A stretch of 64,000 nucleotides of DNA, from contig WNNJ02003431.1 of NCBI GenBank assembly GCA_012934845.2, positions 248,001 through 312,000 on the forward strand, given 5' to 3'. The position numbers were made by a program, and so were the translations under genes. The stretch comes from Pomphorhynchus laevis. Its lineage: Eukaryota; Acanthocephala; Palaeacanthocephala; Echinorhynchida; Pomphorhynchidae. Position 1 is the first letter of the stretch, and each line of letters opens with the position of its first letter. Shown piece after piece: positions 52,060 to 63,599 of the stretch. The notes under the pieces are model-generated. The model was not told where the DNA came from. It was given only the letters and a program-made list of their open reading frames with translations, and did not search any database.

Positions 52060-52103
52060 AACAGGGTAGAGATTGTTCTGATTGCTTACCAGAATCTCGT
52101 TGT
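51969..52103 (+). repeat. 67-bp tandem duplication of the CXC coding part
   Basis: GATGTTTCTGTGTAAAACAG and its surroundings occur at 51981 and 52048; the two units differ at about ten bases. 67 is not a multiple of three, so the second unit is read in another frame. Confidence 0.85.
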
Positions 52104-52338
52104 GATAACCACATCAATCCATCCTCATTTACATTAAAATGTTTGCAGAGTTCTTTACTGACTTCAACTCTTTACTGGGAGTTGGTCAGTTCTTTACTGA
52201 CTACTCAGTTCTTTACTTACTTCAACTAAAAAATTGTTGATTAAAGCTAATTACAATAACTATCGCGTTACAACGATTTCAACGATATTTACAACGATTA
52301 ATACGATTTGAACAATTGCAATAATTACGATAGTTTTT

Positions 52339-53587
52339 ATGTACGATCAATATGGGAAAAAGAAGCGTGTGCAGTCATCAGTCGAAGTCTTGAACTACGA
52401 ATCAAATCAAGTACAGTGTTCCAAACCAGGATGTGATATTTGGACATCAGTAACCGATACAACTTATCAATTTATCGATCTCAAGATGAAAACATTCATA
52501 TGCGGCTACTGTACGTCAGTTGAACTGGACTCACTACGTGCCTTGATTCAAAAAACTCAAAAAAGCCAAGCCTGCACACATAAATATTCTTCCAATAATG
52601 ATACACCTATCTCACTAATACAACATAATAATGATGGTCATGATACTAGGCAGCAATCAACTCTATGCATTGATGACAATGATATTTTATTGTCTAACAT
52701 TTTTGAGTCGTCGACGGTAATTAATTAGTGTAAATTGAATGATATGGGAAATTGTGCAGAAGATAAAACCGACGAGGGAAATTGTGTAGAAATTCTACAT
52801 AGGAGACCTAAAGATAACCAGCTTTTACAATTTCCGGTGAATGTTTCAACATCAGTTGTCAAGTCGGTATCGATAGGACTCGAACCTGTGTCCAGTGCTC
52901 AAAGTGGGGATAACATCATATCTAGGTCATCCATAGAGGAGAGCAACGAGCGAAATTGTACAGATGATAGTAGTAATAATCGATACACCTCCCTAGACAA
53001 ATCCGTTAAAGTGAACTATCGTAATACAAATGTTCATTTAGATGGGTCTCGAAAGCGACCGTTGATTCCACGAGATAGAGCTATAATAATGGTCAATATT
53101 GTTGAGTCATCAGCAATAAACAATCAACATAGGTTGAATGATGACCTCGATAAAGTTAGGTCCATATTGGGACGTGTATTATCTGATTGTGATTCGCAAT
53201 TTATAACATCCTTGAAAGTAGTTTCCCTCTTTCGCATAGGCAAATCTGATGATACAAATGCGAAACCTCGCTTATTAAAAGTAGTATTCAGTGACAGAGT
53301 ACGTTAATGTTTTATTAAGAAAATCTTATAGACTTAGTGGTACTGGCATTAGATTACTTAGAGACTTAGACCCATCAGATAGAGAAAAGTTAAAGCTGGC
53401 TAGGATTGAGCTTCAAAAAAGACTCAACAGTGGTGAGCGAAATCTTAGGATTCAAAATTTTCAAGTAGTGACACGCCGCCCTCTTGTGTTTTATACAATG
53501 TTACCCTCACACAACAAAATTTCACATGCATTCAACCTCTCGAGCTGCGTCGCACCTATCAAAGGAATAACGAAAGTCCATATGTAA
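52339..53587 (+). pseudogene. CR1 ORF1, broken (copy B2)
   Basis: ATG at 52339. Zinc finger CSKPGCDIWTSV ... FICGYCTS, then a helix LDSLRALIQKTQ. After a stop at 52726 the frame continues 52735-53307 (RDRAIIMVNIVESS, RLNDDLDKVRSILGRVL, SLFRIGK, PRLLKVVF). A shift follows, then 53291-53587 (LLRKSYRLSGTGIRLLRDLD, PSDREKLKLARIELQKRL, NLRIQNFQVVTRRP). The domain order equals that of B1 and B3. Two or three breaks. Confidence 0.85.
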
Positions 53588-53599
53588 CCAATATACCAG

Positions 53600-56356
53600 A
53601 TATTTATTGTGAAAAATTTATGTGTTATATTCTAATGTTCAAAGTATCCTCCCAAAAATGGTAGAGGTTTCGCTACTTGCTGAAGAAAATAATGCTAGTA
53701 TCCTGGCATTCAGTGAATCTTGGTTGAATTCTAACATTGATGACTCAGAAATTGAAATTCCCGGTTACAGCTCATACCGTTGTGATCGTGTTAATGTCAG
53801 AGGTGGCGGTGTAGTCATATACGCGCGAGATAGTATCACTACTAGTGTTCTATATCACGATAATGAGGAGATTTGTTACCAATCCCTATGGTGTCATTTC
53901 GAAAGCCCTGATTCCTATGTTGTCATTGGACTTGTGTACAGAAGTCCTATCTCATCCACTAAACGCCTCCGGAAAGATTTAGAACGGTTTGCCTCTTACG
54001 AAAACTTAATCTTACTTGGGGACTTTAATATGCCACGTATAGACTGGTCTACTTATTCCCGTTTGAGCGGATGTGATTGGGAATCTTCGGAACTACTCGA
54101 TTTATTAAACGAGCGTAATTACTTTCAGTACGTAAATCAAGACACTCATTTCAGAGGCTCTTCTAGAAGTCTATTAGATTTATGTTTGTCTAACCATGAT
54201 CTACCGATAAATATTGACTACATACAAGCTATAGGGAATAGTGACCATTGCAGTATGTTAATTCGCTTTCCGTTCGTTCTGCCTTCCATAAACACTTGTC
54301 ACATCGAGCTTAACGTTTTTAAGGCCGATTATAGCGCAATCGGTAGGCACCTTGATAGCGTTGCTTGGCTTGACCCATTGGTGGTCGAATTGGAATGTGC
54401 ATGGAGGTTTTTTCGAGATACTCTTGCTTCTCTTCTAGACAGATATGCGCCTTTACGTGCTTCACGCTCCCGTAAATACAATAATCCGTGATTTGACGTA
54501 GAGTTAGGAAATCTTCTTAAAGAGTGTAAGATCCTTTATCGTCGATATCGTCAATCTAAAAAAGAATATCAATTATATCGAAACACAAGAAACATATTTA
54601 CGGCACTTAAAAGATCTAAGAAACTCTACTTTGAGAAATCATTCGTTCATAATATCAAGTATGAGCCAAGTTTATTTTTCAAATATTGTGGATCCAAAAA
54701 TCGATCGAGATGCAAATGTTTCCGTTACGTGTGAAAAATAAAGTAGTTGTCGACGATTATATGGTCGCTAATACATTTGTAGAGACATTCTTTCCTAGAA
54801 TAGATGAATCAGTTACTGTACACGGCACCATTCATCATAATAATAAATCATCTAACTTGACGTCACATATTTCTATCGCTCATATATATGAGCAACTTCG
54901 ACGATTAAAACAGTGTCATTCTGCTGGTCCTGACGGATTGCCATCCATTCTACTTAGAGAATTAGCTTACCGCATTTGCGGTCCAATACATCGAATATTC
55001 ATATTTTCCTTATGCAAATCGAAGATTCCCCTCGACTGGCTAAAATCGATAGTTTGCCCTGAATATAAAAAAGGTGATAGGTCATGCGCCAGCAATTTTA
55101 GACCAGTTAGTCTGACATGTATTTGATGTAAGGTACTATAGCGTTTGATTTTGTTACACATCAACCGCCATATTTCGATAAATATCCTTTTACATCCTGC
55201 CCAACATGGATTCCGTTCGAGTAGTTCAACATGTTCAAATCTTCTCATTGCTAGAGATAATTGGTCCAGTGCTTTTGATGCCGGTATCGACACCGACGTG
55301 GTATTCGTGGACTTCTCGTGTACTTTCGATACAATCAATCATAATATACTTATTGGCAAACTTATAGGACTTCGCTTTGATTCTGTAATTGTAAATTGGA
55401 TTCGTGTGTATTTATTAGATAGAACTGCAGCAGTCAGAGTAAGTGGAACTTTGTCAGATTGGACTTCTATATGTAGTGATGTACCACAAGGATCGATTTT
55501 AGGACTAATTTTATTTAATATATATATTAACAAACTCTCATCATTACTGCTGTCAAAAACGTTGTTGTACGCCGATGATATTAAGGTCTATCGCTGTGTT
55601 GTTAATGACCTCGACCGACAAATGTTACAGTCTGATCTCGATACATTAACGTATAGGTCAGCTGAGAACTGTTTAAGTATTAATGTGACTAAATGTGCAT
55701 ACATGCACATAGGGAATAAGTTTTCGACAACCAGCTACTCAATTAACTTACAACCAATTCCTATGGTTCGCCAATATAGAGACTTGGGCGTCGTCGTTTC
55801 GTATAATATAGTCACTAGGAAAAATACGGAACAAATATGTGCTAGAGCAACTCGAATTTCCGGTATGATTTCCAGATGTTTTAGTAAATTATAAATTGAG
55901 TCATTTAAACTTTTATTCACTACTCTCTGTTCAAGTGTTCTTGACTATTGTTCCCCAGCTTCATACCCAGTTAACAAATCGGAAGAGTTTCGTATCGAAC
56001 AGGTATTGCGACGTTCTTTTAAACGGGTAGCGGGCCTTTATAACCTTACTTATAATGAACGGTTAAGTCGCCTTAATATGCCCTCATTATCTTCACTTCG
56101 AGCACTAAATGACCAGGTTGTAGTTTGGCGGGCGATGAGCAATCCTGAGAATCCCGTTAGAAGTCTATTTCGTACGCGAAATGACTTAAGATTACGTGTC
56201 ATCCACTTATGTTACAACGTAAACACTGGTGTAAAAATAAACATTAATTTTGCCGTGTGTGTCATTCCAGCTTGGAACAGTTTACCGGCGGAAGTGGTGA
56301 AGCAAACAAACAGACGTGGATTTGTATCTACTTTGAAGAAACTGACTAATTTTTAA
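53600..56356 (+). pseudogene. CR1 ORF2, broken (copy B2)
   Basis: Endonuclease 53622-54491 is intact in motif: YSNVQSILPKM, FSESWLNSNI, LVYRSPI, LGDFNMPRIDW, SDHCSMLI. RT in pieces: 54686-55126 (HSAGPDGLPSILLRELAY, FRPVSLTCI), 55145-55894 (HGFRSSSSTCSNLL, FVDFSCTFDTINHN with motif A, DVPQGSILGLILF, LLYADDIKVYR), and 56006-56356 (C-terminus, IPAWNSLPAEVVKQ). Stops near 54490, 55126 and 55893 and shifts between pieces. Older than B1. Confidence 0.88.
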
Positions 56357-56357
56357 T

Positions 56358-56797
56358 TACTTTGTTGTTAGTTTCCTTTTTATATTTTAAATTGTGAAGG
56401 TGTCTATTGAGCTACGCTCGCTGACATTCTAGTAATAATAATGAAGAGTGGTCCCGCTTCATCATCGGGTGCCCCTACGTCTTTCGACAACGCGATCTTG
56501 TGGCTTTGACGTGTGCTTACAGAGAAGTCAATAGAGAGTGCATGCTCGAGGTTTGAACCCCTTACATAGAGTTTGCAAAGCACACGCCTCCACCATTCGG
56601 CCACGCGGGGCCGAATCCCCGCGTGGCCGAATGGTAATAATAATAAAGTTTGATAACGATACTGTACCTCTAGAATATCTTCGAAAGCAAGACCGTCATA
56701 ATATGAGAGCTTTCAATGTTCTTATAAAAGGTCTTTCAGAATCAGAGAATGAATTGGTGTCTGTAAAGGAGTTGTTTGACAGTGTTGGGGTGGTATT
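56358..56797 (+). repeat. 440-bp duplicated block, first copy (R1)
   Basis: Equal in length and almost identical (three differences seen) to 61739-62178. Contents in order: CR1 3' UTR end, SINE (reverse), and the start of another LINE's ORF1. In R1 the CR1 part continues upstream; in the second copy the LINE part continues downstream. Confidence 0.9.
56443..56634 (-). mobile_element. tRNA-derived SINE, copy 1
   Basis: On the minus strand the element starts at 56634. TGGCCGAATGG is an A box and GGTTCAAACC, 44 bases on, a B box, so the head is tRNA-like (Ser/Leu type) with its own pol III promoter. The body runs to GGGACCACTCTTC and a tail ATTATTATT. The first 42 bases form an 18-bp-arm palindrome (56593-56634), a doubling of the tRNA-like 5' end that copy 2 lacks. 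It is inserted in the TAATAATAA tail of CR1 copy B2. Confidence 0.82.
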
Positions 56798-56825
56798 AGC
56801 TAGTTCTTTGGTACTAGCTAATACC
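56793..56825. repeat. Hairpin at a duplication junction
   Basis: GGTATTAGCTAGT (from 56793) is the exact reverse complement of ACTAGCTAATACC (to 56825), with a short loop. It lies exactly where the 440-bp block ends. Confidence 0.85.
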
Positions 56826-56948
56826 AAAATAGACAATCGTGTGAAGCAAGTTGATAGCTTTCGTGATACGCGGTCAAACGGAGCTGGACAATCTGCTAAC
56901 GTACAGTTTGATCAAAAACGTACGTTCGCAAGCGTTGTACGCAGGTAG
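56804..56948 (+). pseudogene. CR1 ORF1 middle piece (copy C, 3' half)
   Basis: SLVLANTKIDNRVKQVDSFR then QKRTFASVVRR, the segment that lies between zinc finger and RNA-binding domain in CR1 ORF1 proteins. Its first 20 bases repeat the end of the ORF1 piece at 61404-61740, so the two are halves of one gene in reversed order. Confidence 0.6.
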
Positions 56949-57089
56949 GTAGCTCGTTCTGTACTGGCTACTTCAAAGTTTGAACTTTCTTGGCTGCTTA
57001 ATAAACTACTTACAATAAATAACATACAAAAAATCTGAAGTGAATACACTACTTACAAGATTAATATACACAATTGTTTTCGTTCTGTT

Positions 57090-58231
57090 ATGAAGAACAA
57101 TAAGGTTAAATCTACAAGTTATCAAGTACAGTGTGACCCTGATGATTGTCTACGCTGGTCGACGATTACAATCGCTACTGATTCAAATGATAATTCTAGT
57201 GGATCATTTATGTGTGGATTTTGCGCTTCCCTGCGCATTCAATCACTAGAAGAGGAAATAAGTGTTTTAAGAAAAGCAATTCAAAATATAAATCATTGCC
57301 AGTGCAACGAATTCCAAAGATGCATTAACAAATACATTCAATAACAGCGCTCCTGTTTTATCAAATTCAACTGTGCATTCTAGTGGGTCAATTGTAAATG
57401 TTCACAACAAGAGACTCGAAGTAAGCGATTGCATAATGGATCAGTGTACAACAGGGAACGTGATATTGCAAAATTCCACTAACAATCATCATATCAATCC
57501 AATATCCAATATTACCCCATAAACTCACTCTACACGGGTATAGAAGAATATTAAAGGACGTCATTTTCGAAGTTTATCCAGTATTGGTCAACAAAATTTG
57601 CAACTTGATTCCAAACTTGGTGGATCCAACTGTAAAGATCGTTCCAGGGATACTAATTCAGTCTAAATCGTCAGTGATGGTTGCAAATGTCGGAGAGTTT
57701 TCCGTACATAAAACAGGAAACGGCCAGAATAAAGAACCATTAGCACAACCGCTAGATATAAATGCGCGAATGCGTGGCGAAAACCGAAATCGGTGCGTAA
57801 TCTTTGCTAATATACCGGAATCTAACTCTTCGGAGCCGCAATTACGTATTGATCATGACGTGAGTAGAGTTCGGGAAGTATTATCAAAAATATTTACTTC
57901 AGGTGAGGAATCTATAGCCTCATCTCTTTTAGTGAAATCATTGTTCAGGTTAGGTAAGAAAAATGAAGAACGTCCACGCTTATTGAAAGTGGTATATAAA
58001 TCGTCCGACAATGTTAGCGAGATCTTACGCAGAGGGTATAAATTAAAAGGTCAAACTACTAAAATCTTTAAGGATCTCAGCATTCAGGATCATAAGATGC
58101 GACATCAAGCCTGGGAAGAGCTAAAGACCAAGAATGCTTCTAATGAAAAGGACTTTACAATAGGAAATTTTCGTGTGGTTCGAAGAAAGCCATTTGTACG
58201 TTGGAATCCAATCGGTCCGTTAATTGCTTAG
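57090..58231 (+). pseudogene. CR1 ORF1, broken (copy B3)
   Basis: ATG at 57090. Zinc finger CDPDDCLRWSTIT ... FMCGFCAS and a leucine-rich helix IQSLEEEISVLRKAIQNI, then a stop at 57342. The frame resumes by 57584-58231: NRNRCVIFANIPESN, IDHDVSRVREVLSKIF, LFRLGKK, RPRLLKVVY, LKGQTTKIFKDLSI and FTIGNFRVVRRKPFVRWNP. The Cys in NRC is the residue replaced by TGA in B1. The end overlaps ORF2 by about 30 nt. Confidence 0.85.
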
Positions 58232-61111
58232 GTATTGATCCATTCTCGGTAGATATATTTCCTACTGGACTATCTATAAACGCAGGAACCAGTAAATGTT
58301 CAACTCCAATTATTAACGTCGCTTACACAAATATTCGTAGTATAGTATCGAAGATTGACGAATTTCGGAACAGATTCTTTACATATAAACCTCAAATAAT
58401 CGCAGTTATTGAAACTTGGCTAAATCATGATATTTCTGATAGTATGATAGCTGTGGATGGGTATTCGATCATCAGGGTTGCTCGTAAAGTACGACGAGGA
58501 GGCGGTGTTGCACCTTATGTCGATCAATGTATAGGTGTTGACGATTTTGAATGTTATACTGACACATATGGTACTTGTGAACTGATGGTGGCGAGTCTAT
58601 CCCATGTAAGAAATAAAGTTACTATTGCACTATGTTATAGATCTCCGTGTAGCTTCGTTCTCACTCAGGAATTCTCAAATATTTTGACAAAGGCAGCAAT
58701 GGGTGACCAGTTCCTCTGTTTAGGAGACTTCAATATTTCCAGCATCAATATGGATGATCCTCATTCAGGAATAACATCTTCTAGTAAACTAGATCATGAC
58801 TTGTGGAATTTTCTGTTAGATAGCCTACTTCTTGTTCAGCATGTATCAGCACCAACTAGGATTATGAATGATCAAAGTTCTTTGTTGGATTTAATTTTAT
58901 CTAAATCATTAACAGATGTGCGTGACATTATGCATGAAGCACCCATAGGAGTTAGTGATCATTGTGTATTGCTTTTTCACTTCTCAAGGATTTCAAATAA
59001 TATTATCGACGAAGTCGAAACTAAAATCTTCAAGCATTGTTGGTATCGTGCGAATCAGTGTAAAATTCTTCAAGCAGCATCGACTATGAACTTTGTAGGC
59101 GCTAGCGACGATGTTGAAGATTGTTGGAAAGTTTTCCGTTCAGCAATGTGCGAAATAATAGAAAAATACGTTCCTACCAAGATCGTGCATAAAAATAAAA
59201 AAGTGAATCATCCGTGGTTTAATAGAGAACTTAAATCAGAACAAAGACGAAGAAACCGACTGTTTAAATTAAGCTGCACGGACAATACTTATCGACATGA
59301 ATACATCAATTGTAGTAACTTTTTCGAAAAGCTTAAAAAACGCAAAAAATTTTTACTACGAAATGAAAATAGCTACGGATTTTCATAGTGCACCAAAATG
59401 ATTTTGGGCTCACATACGTAGAAATAGGACAATTCCTCCTGCGATTTCGTCTCTTCGTATTAATGATAACTTTATCACATCGCCTCAAGATGTAGCCGAT
59501 ACGTTTGGGTCGACTTTTCAACTCGTAACTAATAACACAGAAATTAACCAGCAATCTCGTGTAAGCCATTCACGAAGTTATTTTGATGTTACTACCGAGG
59601 AGGTTTATAGTGAGTTAAATTCTTTACGACATTCATCACCTGGTCCGGATGGATTACATCCCCAGATACTAAAGATATTATCAACATTTATTGCTTCACC
59701 GTTAGCTTATTTGTTTCAACTATCACTAGCTAACTCAATTCTACCGTTAGATTGGAAAATCGCCACTGTAGTGCCAGTCCACAAAAAAGGAGATCGTCAC
59801 AATCCTGAAAATTATAGAGCAATAAGCCTTACAAGTGTCGTATGTAAGATGTTAGAGCGCATATTGTATCGGCGATTACTATCCTATCTTGAATCATCGA
59901 ACTTGTTAGATAATTCGCAACATGGTTTTCGTCCTGGACGTTCTTGCATGTCTAATCTTTTATGTGCACGCGAATCATGGGTTGATGCAGTTGCGCAGGG
60001 TAATGCAGTTGATGTCGTGTATTTCGACTTCAGTCGGGCCTTTGATAGGGTTCCCCACAATATGTTGATTGAGGCTCTTGCAGATTACGGAATTGAAATT
60101 CCTATTATTCAATGGATTCACGCTTTCCTATCTAATCGTTCTTTCAGAGTTCGAGTTGGAAATTGTCTATCTAGACCGTCAAATTTATCAATGGGTGTTC
60201 CTCAGGGATCGGTGATGGGTCCATTATTATTCGTCATATTTCTGAATAGTTTGTTACGCTCTCTAAAATGTAAAAAATTAGCATTCGCGGATGATCTTAA
60301 AATATGATTTGTCATTACATGCTATGCCGATATGCAACACTTACAAGATGACATAAATATGGTTAATAGGTGGAGCGAACTGACCGGAATCATGATTAAC
60401 ATTACTAAATGTGTCCACATCAGATTTGGTCGTAGTGATTTACCAAATGATTATTCTGTTTGCGTTGAGATTATTCCCACAAATTCGTATACAAAAGATC
60501 TTGGGATAATTGTTCAGAATTCGTTTAAAACTGACCTCAATACTAAAAATATATGCAACACGTCGAGAAAAATTATTTACATGATCAAAAATACCTTTAG
60601 TTCGCTTCCACCGTCTTAGTTCTCACTATTATATAAGGCGTTGATCAGACCAATCATTGATTATGCTTCGCCGGCGACTTTTTCTTCTACGCGTGGTGAA
60701 ATAAACCAATTAGAAAAGATTCTTCGCCGATTTTCCAAGCTATGTTCTGGTCTTCGGAACATCGCCTACTGTGATAGACTAAGCCAACTAAATATTACTT
60801 CAGTTTACAAGAGATATGTGTACAATGATTTATTACAGTTATGGCGAATGATCCATGTCTTTCCTGGTTATCCATCGGAATCCGTTATTCTAAATGATCG
60901 CCCGAGCCACAGAGGACACTCTTTATCAGTTGTTGTGCAATCACACGGGAAATGTCATAGATACTTGCGATTATCTCACAGAGCGGTAAACCTATGGAAC
61001 CGATTGCCGAATTCGATCGTGTCTATGGCACAGTACAAATCTTTCCAGAATGCGATGTGCATGTGGATAAAAAGAGAAGATTCTTTGCAGGAAATATATA
61101 ACTATATGTGA
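58201..61111 (+). pseudogene. CR1 ORF2, broken (copy B3)
   Basis: No clear ATG; the frame opens at 58201. Endonuclease: YTNIRSIVSKID, IETWLNHDI, LCYRSP, LGDFNISSINM, SDHCVLLF (58201-59388). After a shift the RT follows: HSSPGPDGLHPQIL, then 59711-60307 with YRAISLTSVVCKMLERIL, HGFRPGRSCMSNLL, VYFDFSRAFDRVPHNM, MGVPQGSVMGPLLF and the catalytic region as FADDLKI, ending in a stop. Then 60332-60619 and 60641-61111 with LIRPIIDYASPATF and AVNLWNRLPNSIV. About four breaks in ORF2. Confidence 0.88.
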
Positions 61112-61224
61112 CAATTTATTATTGCTGAACTACTTTTTTTCTTTCTTTTTTCTTTTCTTTTCTAATTATTGTGATCAGACAAAATGACTCTTTTATGTGT
61201 CAAAGTCTTGTAATAAATAATAAT

Positions 61225-61397
61225 GAAGAGTGGTCCCGCTTCATCATCGGGTGCCCCTACGTCTTTCGACAACGCGATCTTGTGGCTTTGACGTGTGCTT
61301 ACAGAGTAGTCAATAGAGAGTCCATGCTCGAGGTTTGAACCCCATACATAGAGTTTGCAACGCTCACGCCTCCACCATTCGGCCACACGGGGCCGAA
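61225..61397 (-). mobile_element. tRNA-derived SINE, copy 2
   Basis: Same element and orientation as copies 1 and 3, about 95% similar, without the palindromic doubling at the tRNA-like end (it stops at GGGGCCGAA). It sits in the TAATAAT tail of CR1 copy B3. Confidence 0.82.
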
Positions 61398-61403
61398 GTA
61401 ATA

Positions 61404-61740
61404 ATAATAACTCAGTTTCTAACATCTGTAAGTACCTCATCTCAAACAGATTCTTTAAGTGATTCAACGACAGAGGATGCACTTTGTGGCATTTCGAGCT
61501 CTTTATCTGGTGATTTGCGAGTTAGTGGGGTTTCCACCTCAGATTGTCAAAGGGAGATGTACAATTCATCAAATTATGTTTCCTTAGATATTAAATGTAC
61601 GAACTCAGGGTGCATTCTTAGATTCTATATTAAAGTGCCGCGAAGCATTTCTACGGAGTTTTTCTTTCAAGAGTTTCTTTGTGGTTTTTGTGCAGCTAAG
61701 CAAATGGAAATCTTGCGTAATTCTTTAGTACTAGCTAATA
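61404..61740 (+). pseudogene. CR1 ORF1 zinc-finger piece (copy C, 5' half)
   Basis: The frame reads CTNSGCILRFYIKVP ... FLCGFCAAKQMEILRN then SLVLANT, the N-terminal finger and helix of a CR1 ORF1. It is interrupted at the 440-bp block. The continuation lies 5 kb upstream at 56.82-56.95 kb. Confidence 0.65.
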
Positions 61741-62178
61741 CTTTGTTGTTAGTTTCCTTTTTATATTTTAAATTGTGAAGGTGTCTATTGAGCTACGCTC
61801 GCTGACATTCTAGTAATAATAATGAAGAGTGGTCCCGCTTCATCATCGGGTGCCCCTACGTCTTTCGACAACGCGATCTTGTGGCTTTGACGTGTGCTTA
61901 CAGAGAAGTCAATAGAGAGTGCATGCTCGAGGTTTGAACCCCTTACATAGAGTTTGCAAAGCACACGCCTCCACCATTCGGCCACGCGGGGCCGAATCCC
62001 CGCGTGGCCGAATGGTAATAATAATAAAGTTTGATAACGATACTGCACCTCTAGAATATCTTCGAAAGCAAGACCGTCATAATAAGAGAGCTTCCAATGT
62101 TCTTATAAAAGGTCTTTCAGAATCAGAGAATGAATTGGTGTCTGTAAAGGAGTTGTTTGACAGTGTTGGGGTGGTATT
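61739..62178 (+). repeat. 440-bp duplicated block, second copy (R2)
   Basis: Matches 56358-56797 base for base except for about three positions. Here the final LINE ORF1 part runs on without a break to 62461. Confidence 0.9.
61824..62015 (-). mobile_element. tRNA-derived SINE, copy 3
   Basis: 192 bp, identical in layout to copy 1, including the 42-base palindrome. Copy 1 and copy 3 are one insertion, doubled by the 440-bp duplication. Confidence 0.85.
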
Positions 62179-62461
62179 GAACCGCGACACACATCTGATT
62201 TATCGTCGTCTCATAGCTAAGCGTCAAGACTCGCTACCGTGGCTAATAGTAACGACTGATGAGATTACGACCAATAATCTTATCTCCAGAGCCTGGAAGT
62301 TGAAAGATAATAATAAATTCTCTAGAGTATTTATCTCAGCAGATCTCTCGCTTGCTGAACGTGAAGCATATAGAGCTATGCATGTTGAACTACGTAATAA
62401 GCATACAGCGAATCACCGAGAGCATTGCATTATTCAAGAAAATAGAATAGTGAAGGTTTAT
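62036..62461 (+). pseudogene. LINE ORF1 C-terminal region
   Basis: NVLIKGLSESENELVSVKEL then FDSVGVVL is the typical start of the L1-like RNA-recognition fold in LINE ORF1 proteins; PWLIVTTDE, LISRAWKLK, VFISADLSLAEREAYRAMHV and ELRNKH follow, the usual C-terminal helix set. The frame ends at 62461, about 110 bases before the endonuclease. The N-terminal half is missing because the SINE block abuts at 62015. Confidence 0.65.
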
Positions 62462-62574
62462 TAAAGATCAAATATGAATGAAAAGTCAGCAAACCCGGCG
62501 AGCTCGAACGAGACGATATGACTATCACAATGTTCACAAAATGTTTCCGTATCAGAAAATACAACTGTTGAAAC

Positions 62575-63294
62575 TTGTGCTTCATAACGTGGAAGGTCCC
62601 CAATGTCTTATACGAGAAGGCGTGTCAGCTTATTTTTTTGCGGTTTGATGTAATAGTACTTTGTGAAACTCTTTGTACTTCCAGAGTCTCGCTACCGGGA
62701 CTGTATACATTTGAAATAACTGCGGGGATAGGTCCTCGTGGCAGACCGTATGGCGGTGTTCTTGTGGCTATTAATAAGTCTTTTTGCAATTGGTCTTGTC
62801 ATTGCTCGGATAATGCCATTTGCATATTAACTCCCTTTCTAGTTATTATTGGTTGCTATTTTAGCCCTTCTATTTTCGCTCCCGACATTATAGATGCACT
62901 TTCTCAGCTAATTCAAAAAGCTCCGACTTCTACACCTATGATTATAGCGGGTGATTTTAATGCAAAATATGAACGTCCCCTTCCAATAAAGTTACAACTT
63001 CTTGTAAATTATTTGTTGGATTTGAATTTAGTACTTTACCCTCCGATGGAGGGTTGGCCCTATGAATCTCATAACGGAACTAGTTGTATAGATATAATTT
63101 TCGCAAATATAGAAGTACGCAATTATCGATTAGATCTCAACTCAGAGTGGTCGCTGCGTAGGAAACATAAACCTTGTACATCAATGCTTATAATACCTTC
63201 CAAAAGAACGTTTGATATGGTAGAAAATGTCTCAAGGAGTAGATTAGTTCGCTTAGCATTAATTTATGTATCGTTAGCCCGTGAAGCGGACTAA
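62575..63294 (+). pseudogene. LINE APE endonuclease (different clade)
   Basis: The first residues (LVLHNVEGPQCLIR) lie in another frame upstream of about 62630. Then FDVIVLCETLC, RPYGGVLVAINKS, CYFSPSIF, IIAGDFNAKYE and NGTSCIDIIFAN follow in one frame. SDH is not seen; RRKHKPCTSM takes its place (SDHxP expected). One shift and the lost His-Asp motif suggest inactivity. Confidence 0.75.
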
Positions 63295-63599
63295 GTACTT
63301 AAAGAAGGTAACTTCGATCACAGTTACATAGTTATTCGCAAATTTTTGTTATCTGCATGCTCTTGCTTATTACGTCAACCATTAAACTTATAAATAAATC
63401 ATAAGCCAACTTATCTTTTAAAACTTCAAGAGTCTAATAGCTTTAGGAAAGAAGGATCGCTTTAGCGTAAGAGGCAACCTTGGAATTTAAAGCAACATAG
63501 CTCCCAAATAAGTAATCACATTTCACTAAAATCATGGTCGAACCATATAAATTCAATTTGCTATGTTGAAAATCAGCAAATATTTTACCAGTCATGTCA

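Larger units (their letters stand above)
56998..61222 (+). mobile_element. CR1 LINE, decayed full-length copy (B3)
   Basis: Plus strand: leader, ORF1 57090-58231, ORF2 about 58201-61111, then a 3' UTR with a pyrimidine run (61131-61161) and a TAATAAATAATAAT end into which SINE copy 2 is inserted. About six breaks. Confidence 0.88.

Noticed and set aside
56520-56634. Functional tRNA gene
   Set aside because: The A and B boxes belong to a SINE: no clean cloverleaf, a long unrelated body follows, and three copies share it.
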